A stretch of DNA of 64,000 nucleotides from Telmatactis stephensoni (Eukaryota > Cnidaria > Anthozoa > Actiniaria > Isophelliidae), in NCBI GenBank assembly GCA_029948255.1, contig JALIZF010001313.1, positions 124,001 to 188,000 on the forward strand, given 5' to 3'. The translations under genes were made by a program, and so were the position numbers. Below are positions 57,701 to 64,000 of the stretch, in pieces. The notes under the pieces were generated by a model. The model worked only from the letters and a program-made list of their open reading frames with translations. It was not told where the DNA came from and searched no databases. Each line of letters begins with the position of its first letter. Position 1 is the first letter of the stretch.

Positions 57701-60700
57701 GGACGCTTGTGTTATTCCAATCACGATGCATCGGGATTGTATGCGAAAAGGCGTCTTTATTCAATTATTATTGTGGAGTGTTGAAATTCTACTCGTGACT
57801 CATCCATGAATTTAAATCGTGGAGCCTTCAAGATGGTCAGATGATAACAACTTCTCTCATTATCATTAGTAAGATCATGTCTGGTGTAATTGATTGACTG
57901 TACACTTTGAGATGCATATTGTAACAAATATTTTAAATACTGATAAATGAGAGATTTATATACATTGTATGTGATAGAATTGTATTTATCATTCGTTTGA
58001 TCTAAAGCGTCGAATACAGTAGACAATGCGGCATCTTTGACCATGATGCAACGCAATCCAGGAAACCAATTTCGCTCCAAAAAGCGTTTAGTATTTAACA
58101 GTTTATAACACGCCGTCACGCTACAACCTCATGCAACATAGTTTCTGTTTGGTGAACGTCTATAATTTACTGCTTGCCAAATGATTCGGAGTGAGCTAAT
58201 ACAAGCTACTTTGTGCGAAACAGTGTCGAACTTTGCCGCGAATGCTAAGTCGATTTAAGTTCTTGAAGAATTGAAGTTTCCATACAGGGGGTCTACTACC
58301 TAACAGGCGTTTCGATCTTTAAGTCGGTGTTACACGAGACGATTTTCGACGTGGATTTTCCGCGCATCGCTGCAACAACTTCCAATTTTTTGAGGTGCGC
58401 GTTTTTGACTTGGATTCAAAAATTTGCCACTGTGTTCCCGAAGCGTAAATTGCACGGAGCATCATTTCAAACGCCATGTTACTTCAACACAATTTTATCG
58501 CAACGCCATGGCGCGGACAATCCGTCTCATGTAACTCCGCCTTTATGTACAATATTACATTGCGTGGCATTGTTGCGGTTTTGATTTGGGTACAACTGTT
58601 ATATCGGGGGTTCTAGCTATGGGCCTTATACCTTCCGGTTCCCTTCACTTCCGTGTCTCGGATTTTTGACTGGCTTTTGATTTTTTTTCCGCGGCTGGGT
58701 CCTGCTTACCTGTCGGCATATCTTTGGAGGGGGGGACTAGTCAGATGCTATTGCTGTTGGAAACGGGTTCTCAATCCACGAGTTATTTTGCCATTGGCGC
58801 ATTGATTTGGAACAAACTATTTCATTTACATGTTAAAAAATAATTTATGGCTGGATATGATGATTGGTGATTTCCAGGTTATTTTTATGTTTCTTTATGA
58901 TAATCGTTCATTTATTTATTTGTTTGTTTATTTATTTATATATTTGCTTATAATTGTTTATTTAATTTTTCATTAGTTTATTTAAAGCATTTTAATTTGA
59001 AAATCCCTTGTCCCCATAAAGTACATAAATATATATCAAAAGTACCTAGGAAATTACAGGATTGCTTCTCTATTTTTTTTAGTTTCTTAATAGCATTAGA
59101 ACTTCATGAAAAATCTATCCCAAAATTTCTTCTGTATTTTTGATACACATAGCAGGCTCAGAGATTTTGCAAAAATGCTGAATTTATTTCAATGGTCAAT
59201 ATATGATATATAATAGTAGTTCATCTATTCTTATTTCTGATTTGTAAGGTCTTGTATCTGGTTACCAAAGATATCCACCAAAGGAAAAGGTAAAATCAAT
59301 TTGCAATCTTGATCAAATGTTCAACTCAATTGTGCAATTAAGTTCCAATATCCATAACCCCAGCCCATAACCCCACCATGTAGGGAATTTGTAAATGCCC
59401 CCCACCCCCACCCCATCCATAGAAACTTTGTAGATTTGTTCTCTCTCTGCCCCTGCCCCCCCCCCCCCTTCCCTCAACAATTTCCAATTCCCATATTCCC
59501 TCCATGGTGAGTATGGAATATTAGTTTCTGTATCTACATGTTCTCTCTACTTTTTTAGGTTAAACTTACCCTTTTGGCATTTCAAATTCTAAATGGATTT
59601 GGTGACTTGATAGACCTCAAGGTTGCCCTAGAGCCTGAGAGAGTACCAGACTGGGATCACATGACTGAGGATGAAATCTTAACAACGGTAATGATAATAA
59701 ACAACAAAAACGTATGATTCATTTACAATTAAAATAAATAAATTACCTTAAGGGTGTACTGACATATATCGTTGCTGTGCAACGGTTGCTATGCAAAATA
59801 GGGTCTTCTTTTGGCCGGCAAAATTGAATAGGCACACGCGCGTGCGTTTTTGGCGGGAATCATTTGACTTCCGGTAGAGCAACACACACCTGACAAAAAG
59901 GACTCATTTTCGTTCTTATTGCGCATGTGCGGGACACTTTACTTCCGGTTTCTTTAAAAAGCTATAATCTTTGGCAGGTTTTATCAAAAGGAAGTGTTTT
60001 TTCAATATTTATATTGTTTACAGCCTTTTCTTCAAAGCCGAGCATGGGATTTGCGAAAAATTAAAAAATGCGAAAGTTATTGGCATAAGTCGCTCATTTT
60101 TGACGTTCAAAAAATCCTAAAATGTTTATTTGGAAACCATTCTTAAAACCCATGCTCGATTCTATGCACCTTGGTCTCAAGATTAAAATAATGCATTTTA
60201 AATTCTCAAATATACAGTGCTGAAAAAAATTATAGCTTTTTTCTGTGTCTATGACGTCACATGATGACGTCATGCAATGGCGTCATAAAATGCGAAAGTT
60301 TCCTCAGGGAAGACAAACTACAAAATATAAAAGCGATATGACAATTTGGTGGCATTTTATAGAATTTTCAAATTTCCCTAGCAACGGACCATTTTTATAT
60401 GTCAGTACACCCTTAAATCAGCCATTTTAGGGTTGTTCTCTGCTCCTTTTCGACTCATAATATTCGCTAAATTTTTTAGTTCGAGCTTTTTCTCTTACTT
60501 TACACGGTGCACAACATGTTTTGATAAATTTGTTTGCAGAATCTGGTCGATATTTTTCTTCACTAAAAAACCGAATTTCTTCGGTTTTCACTCGCTGACT
60601 CGCTAGTGCCCAGACTTCTCACGGACAAGCGAATGTTCTTTAATAAAAGTGCGCGCGCTCGAATACGTGCGAGAGATGCGCAGTAGCAAGGGTCCCGAAC

Positions 60701-63011
60701 TACCTTAAGAAAACCTCTGGAAAAAGTGACGTCAGCAGGGCCAGATAGCTTTTTGAAGGTGGTCCGGAAAAATTGTATGGACCCGGACCTGCGTGCACAT
60801 GCCAAAAATACAAATGAAATGGTGGTAAAAACAGTTATATGATAAAATGCTTATTGACTTAGTTAGGTCAGGCTGGATGGGAAAATATTTGGCTCTTGGG
60901 CATTTGTACAGGACCTTGCTGTGCTCGGTTCATACAGGCATGACCTCAAGCCAAATATATTTCCTGTCCGGCCCTCCCAGTCAGTCAGTGAGTACATAGA
61001 GTCGTTTTCGCCGTATGTGTGGGAAACTTACCGCGCCGTACCGTGACCGTGTCAGTGCCGTAATGTCTATAAAAACATTCGAAATTCATGCCGTAACCGT
61101 ATCGTATCGTAACCGTACAGTGTTCCCACTCATACGAAAACCACTCTATAATCTGTTTTCTGTAACTAACAACTAAATACAGCTTGGACTATTGTACAGT
61201 TGCACTGATAACACTGTAAGTTATCATTGTATTGTCTGTTTTTGCTAGGTCTTGTCAAATGGACATTGTTCAGCTCTTATAAAGGTCCTTCCAGCCTATG
61301 AAAATATATTTGCATCACATGTAACGTGAGCATTTCTAATTTTACTTCTATAATTCTATTTTATTTTCCCCTCTCCCCCATGATTTGAATTTACATTTAC
61401 AGTGTTTTTCTTTTAATGTAGCTGGTTCCCCTACAGTGACATGGTGAGGATCTACAAACACTATCATTTCAACTTGAAGGACCCCAGTACAGGTACACAA
61501 CTTACTTTATTGTACACAAGCCTTTTGTTTGACAAACAGGGTGCCACTGGCACCTGAGATAGATGGATGGACAGACGGACACATGGATAAGTGAATAGGA
61601 TGGTAGGATGGAGGGAGGGAGAAATGGATAATTAGTGTATGAATGTATGAGTGAAAATGAATGAATGAATTGATTGATTGATTGATTGCTGAATTGATTG
61701 ATTGAATTATTAATTAATCCAGCAATTAATCAATCAATTAATTAATTAATTAATTAATGTCAATTTTATTTCATAACAATGACCATTTGAGATGACTGTA
61801 ACTTTGTTTTCTTTTGCTTATTTATTAGTTGGTTTGTTTGCATTCCAGTTTATGCAGTTGTCACTACATATGTACTTTATAACAAATATTTGCATGCATA
61901 AACATTCACTCTTTAAAAATCATTAATCCTAGAAGCTGAGACTGAAATGGCTTCTGGATGTGCACAAGGATTTACATGTGTTTGATATATGGATGTGCTG
62001 AATGAACGCATCTGGAATACAAGAATTTGTCTCAGTTGCTGTTTGAAACGTCCACGACGTGTACACGCTTCTTTAAAATCAATCAATATCTCTCAATGCT
62101 CATCTTGGTCTAAACCGTCTATGTATATGTTTTGAAAGTAGCTTTATACAGTCTCTTTATTTTAAAATGCATTATTTTGTTCCTAAGGTGCATTAAGGAC
62201 CTCGTTCTCTAGCTATCCTGGGCTTCTGGAGTCCCTAGATGATTTCTACATTATGGACAAGTAAGTTAACTTAACTTAAGTTCTACTATAAAGTCCTTTT
62301 CTCTGCAGCGACATTTTGAGGTCCCACTCACAATGCATGCGAAAAAAATAATTTATGCACTTAATTATCATCAGCTTTCCTGGGGGTTGACCCTAGGACA
62401 CCCATGGTTGTGGCTAGAAAACTACCTAAATCTTAAATCTGGAATTTCGAAAGAATTTTTTAATATGTTTTGATTTCTCTTTGCTGAAGCTACATACCAG
62501 CTTGCATGCGCCTTAATTATCAGTTATCAGTGACATTATTGACGACACTGATGTATATGAGCATGGATGGGAAAGTCTAGAAATAGTGAAAACTTCTGCT
62601 AAAAGAACGTTAACAAAATGGAGTCACTAAAAATAACATGCATATTATCATTTTCCATTTATCATTTTCCAGCGGCCTAATTCTTCTTGAAACTTCTAAC
62701 AACATCTTCAACACGTCTTTGTATCAATTCGTTCAACCCCAGTCCCTACTGGCTTGGCAGAGAGTGCGTTTGTCAAACCTTATGGCACGAAGTGGTAAAG
62801 AATGGACGGAAATCTTTGAACAACATAACTCAGGTATTGTTTGGAACTAGATTTTTTTTCAGTGATCAAAGGAAATGTTTCATGTTTTTTTTTTGTTTTT
62901 ACTCGACATAGGTACATACAATAATCAGTATATGATACTAGACTTGAAACTAGTGGAACTTAACAAGACCATACACGATGGTGCACTGTGGGTAGTGGAG
63001 CAAATTCCATC
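54788..63011 (+). CDS. PLBD1: Phospholipase B-like 1 (copy B), first 12 exons, continues past the window
   Basis: Tandem paralogue of the preceding gene, same strand. Visible coding exons: 54788-54882, 55726-55809, 56689-56790, 56951-57047, 57424-57511, 59249-59289, 59559-59687, 61249-61325, 61422-61492, 62188-62260, 62673-62833, 62912-63011. Each has exactly the length and phase of its counterpart in copy A, giving 372 residues so far with no stop or frameshift. The signal peptide ([16 protein letters not shown]), the NGT sequon and the putative nucleophile Cys in [11 protein letters not shown] are kept. Changes include [16 protein letters not shown] for copy A's [16 protein letters not shown]. 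Exon 8 ends AC before GTGAGC, an atypical last exon base. Exons 13-19 must lie beyond 64000, because the rest of the window is intron with a long pentanucleotide array. It looks functional as far as visible. Confidence 0.9.
55136..55482 (+). repeat. ATCGAT-rich palindromic block between 35-bp direct repeats
   Basis: AGTTTATTATAACTGAATAT and the bases after it occur at 55136-55170 and 55447-55482. The block 55255-55440 is full of ATCGATAAT/ATTATCGAT motifs like the ends of the 3.5-kb element. Lies in intron 1 of PLBD1 copy B. Confidence 0.6.
56326..56501 (+). mobile_element. hAT-like MITE with CAGGGGCGTATCCAG ends
   Basis: CAGGGGCGTATCCAG and CTGGATACGCCCCTG ends. GTATG on both sides is only a partial duplication. 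Interior GGGGGGTCACACTTTCC repeats. Lies in intron 2 of PLBD1 copy B. Confidence 0.7.
57537..58808 (+). mobile_element. ~1.3-kb insertion in intron 5 of PLBD1 copy B
   Basis: Copy A's intron has no counterpart between TTTTTA and GAACAAAxTATTTCAT. The insertion opens with the palindrome CTCGTGGATTACAAATCCACG, and its right side repeats ATCCACGAGTTATT. A 120-codon minus-strand open frame (57757-58119) has no domain I recognise. The class is unknown. Confidence 0.55.
59752..60412 (+). mobile_element. 661-bp element with TTAA duplication
   Basis: Ends GGGTGTACTGACATATA and TATATGTCAGTACACCC. TTAA flanks at 59748-59751 and 60413-60416. The subterminal GCAACGG motif is present at both ends. Non-coding. 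Lies in intron 7 of PLBD1 copy B. Confidence 0.8.
60999..61146 (+). mobile_element. CCGTG-type MITE, copy 5
   Basis: GAGTCGTTTTCGCCGTATG and CATACGAAAACCACTC ends between TA, interior CCGTGACCGTGTCAGTGCCG. Lies in intron 7 of PLBD1 copy B. Confidence 0.75.
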
Positions 63012-63046
63012 GTAAGTAAAACAGTCGAAATGTTTATTGTTATTGT

Positions 63047-63455
63047 TTTTCTTTTCTTTTCTTTTCTTTTCTTTTCTTTTCTTTTCTTTTCTTTTCTTTT
63101 CTTTTCTTTTCTGTTCTGTTCTGTTCTGTTCTGTTCTGTTCTGTTCTGTTCTGTTCTGTTCTGTTCTGTTCTGTTCTGTTCTGTTCTGTTCTGTTCTGTT
63201 CTGTTCTGTTCTGTTCTGTTCTGTTCTGTTCTGTTCTGTTCTGTTCTGTTCTGTTCTGTTCTGTTCTGTTCTGTTCTGTTCTGTTCTGTTCTGTTCTGTT
63301 CTGTTCTTTTCTTTTCTTTTCTTTTCTTTTCTTTTCTTTTCTTTTCTTTTCTTTTCTTTTCTTTTCTTTTCTTTTCTTTTCTTTTCTTTTCTTTTCTTTT
63401 CTTCTCTTCTCTTCTATTCTCTTCTCTTCTCTTTCTTTTCCTTTCTTTTCTTTTC
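63047..63455 (+). repeat. Symmetric (CTTTT)n-(CTGTT)n-(CTTTT)n array
   Basis: Pentanucleotide CTTTT to about 63110, CTGTT to about 63305, then CTTTT and CTCTT variants. It fills intron 12 of PLBD1 copy B. The 178- and 144-codon open frames are artefacts. Confidence 0.92.
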
Positions 63456-63724
63456 CAGGATTACCCTTTAGGAGTGAGTACAGCCTTATTGGAGCATTTT
63501 TCTGTGAGCCAGCCCCTGTCTTAATTGGAAAACTGTCTAAAATAATAATAAATGAATAAGCCCGAAACCGTCCAGAGAATATTGTGGTAAACTATCCAGG
63601 AAAAGGGGAGAGAGGTGCACATCCCCTGTATGTTATTTATTTCTTACCATACAATGTATTCTCATTAGAATTTATATATATACACCCATTTTTGTAAATT
63701 AGTATTGAAAATCCCTTTTGGGAA

Positions 63725-63762
63725 TTACTAATAAACGTATTGTATTGTATTGTATTGTATGT
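63725..63762 (+). repeat. (TATTG)n tail of a possible non-LTR element
   Basis: ACTAATAAACGTATTGTATT followed by TATTG units looks like a retroelement 3' end. The body upstream is unrecognised. Confidence 0.45.
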
Positions 63763-63839
63763 ACACTTCTTAAATCCCCCTCCCCAACTCTAGTGACTCT
63801 GAGCAGGATTTAAAAAAAAGGCTACAGAAACTTGCCATA

Positions 63840-63984
63840 GAGCCGATTTCGTATGACTGGGATAACGGCATGGTCACCGCACGGTACGGTTATGGCAGGA
63901 ATTTCGAATGTTTTTAAAGAAACTACGGTATTGATACAGTCACGGTACGGCGCGGTAAGTTTCCCACTCATACGAAAATCGCTT
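63840..63984 (+). mobile_element. CCGTG-type MITE, copy 6
   Basis: GAGCCGATTTCGTATGAC and CATACGAAAATCGCTT ends between TA, inverted relative to most copies (GGTACGGTTATGG, GAATGTTTTTAAAG). Lies in intron 12 of PLBD1 copy B. Confidence 0.75.
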
Positions 63985-64000
63985 TAATGGTTTAACCTGT

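Noticed and set aside
62988..63524. 178- and 144-codon open frames
   Set aside because: Translation of the CTTTT/CTGTT array. The first codons of the longer frame are shared with exon 12 by chance of frame.

Overview
The window is metazoan nuclear DNA: two conserved animal gene families are split into many short exons with GT-AG introns, separated by AT-rich DNA crowded with SINEs, LINE tails, MITEs and microsatellites. No bacterial operon, phage or CRISPR signal is present. Several hairpin MITEs (the TGACGTCA-bearing hairpins, and the ATTACATGG / CATGTAAT element near 12.9 kb) look to me like families common in anthozoan (coral and sea anemone) genomes. I suggest an anthozoan, possibly a stony coral, but this rests on recall and was not searched.

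Layout. 1-1385: last intron and last exon of a high-affinity choline transporter (SLC5A7-type), gene 1. 1386-14989: intergenic DNA with LINE and SINE pieces, hairpins, a perfect 203-bp palindrome, and a tandemly duplicated ~650-bp unit whose first copy is split by a SINE-like insert and a 3.5-kb inverted-repeat element. 14990-25731: a complete second SLC5A7-type gene, seven coding exons, 566 residues predicted, with a 5'-truncated LINE and several MITEs in its introns. 25732-31138: intergenic DNA packed with MITEs. 31139-52708: a complete PLBD1-type phospholipase B-like gene, 19 coding exons, 538 residues predicted. Its introns hold a DIRS-like tyrosine-recombinase remnant (34.4-35.7 kb), a nested MITE pair (38.5-39.5 kb), a LINE fragment (41.5-42.5 kb) and an ~8-kb element with 657-bp inverted repeats and a decayed gene that includes a FEN1/XPG-like nuclease domain (43.5-51.6 kb). 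54788-window end: a tandem PLBD1 paralogue, of which the first 12 exons are present with exon lengths identical to its neighbour.

How it fits together. Choline transporters import choline across the plasma membrane. PLBD1 proteins are secretory or lysosomal Ntn-hydrolase-fold enzymes that remove fatty acids from phospholipids. The two pairs look like independent tandem duplications, and nothing shows joint regulation. The paralogous introns and the duplicated intergenic unit act as natural empty sites, so insertions can be placed and roughly ordered in time. Mobile DNA is the main novelty: the large nuclease-bearing element, MITEs with readable target-site duplications (3, 7, 8 and 9 bp), and a choline-transporter exon that appears to end inside a Ty3/gypsy reverse-transcriptase scrap.
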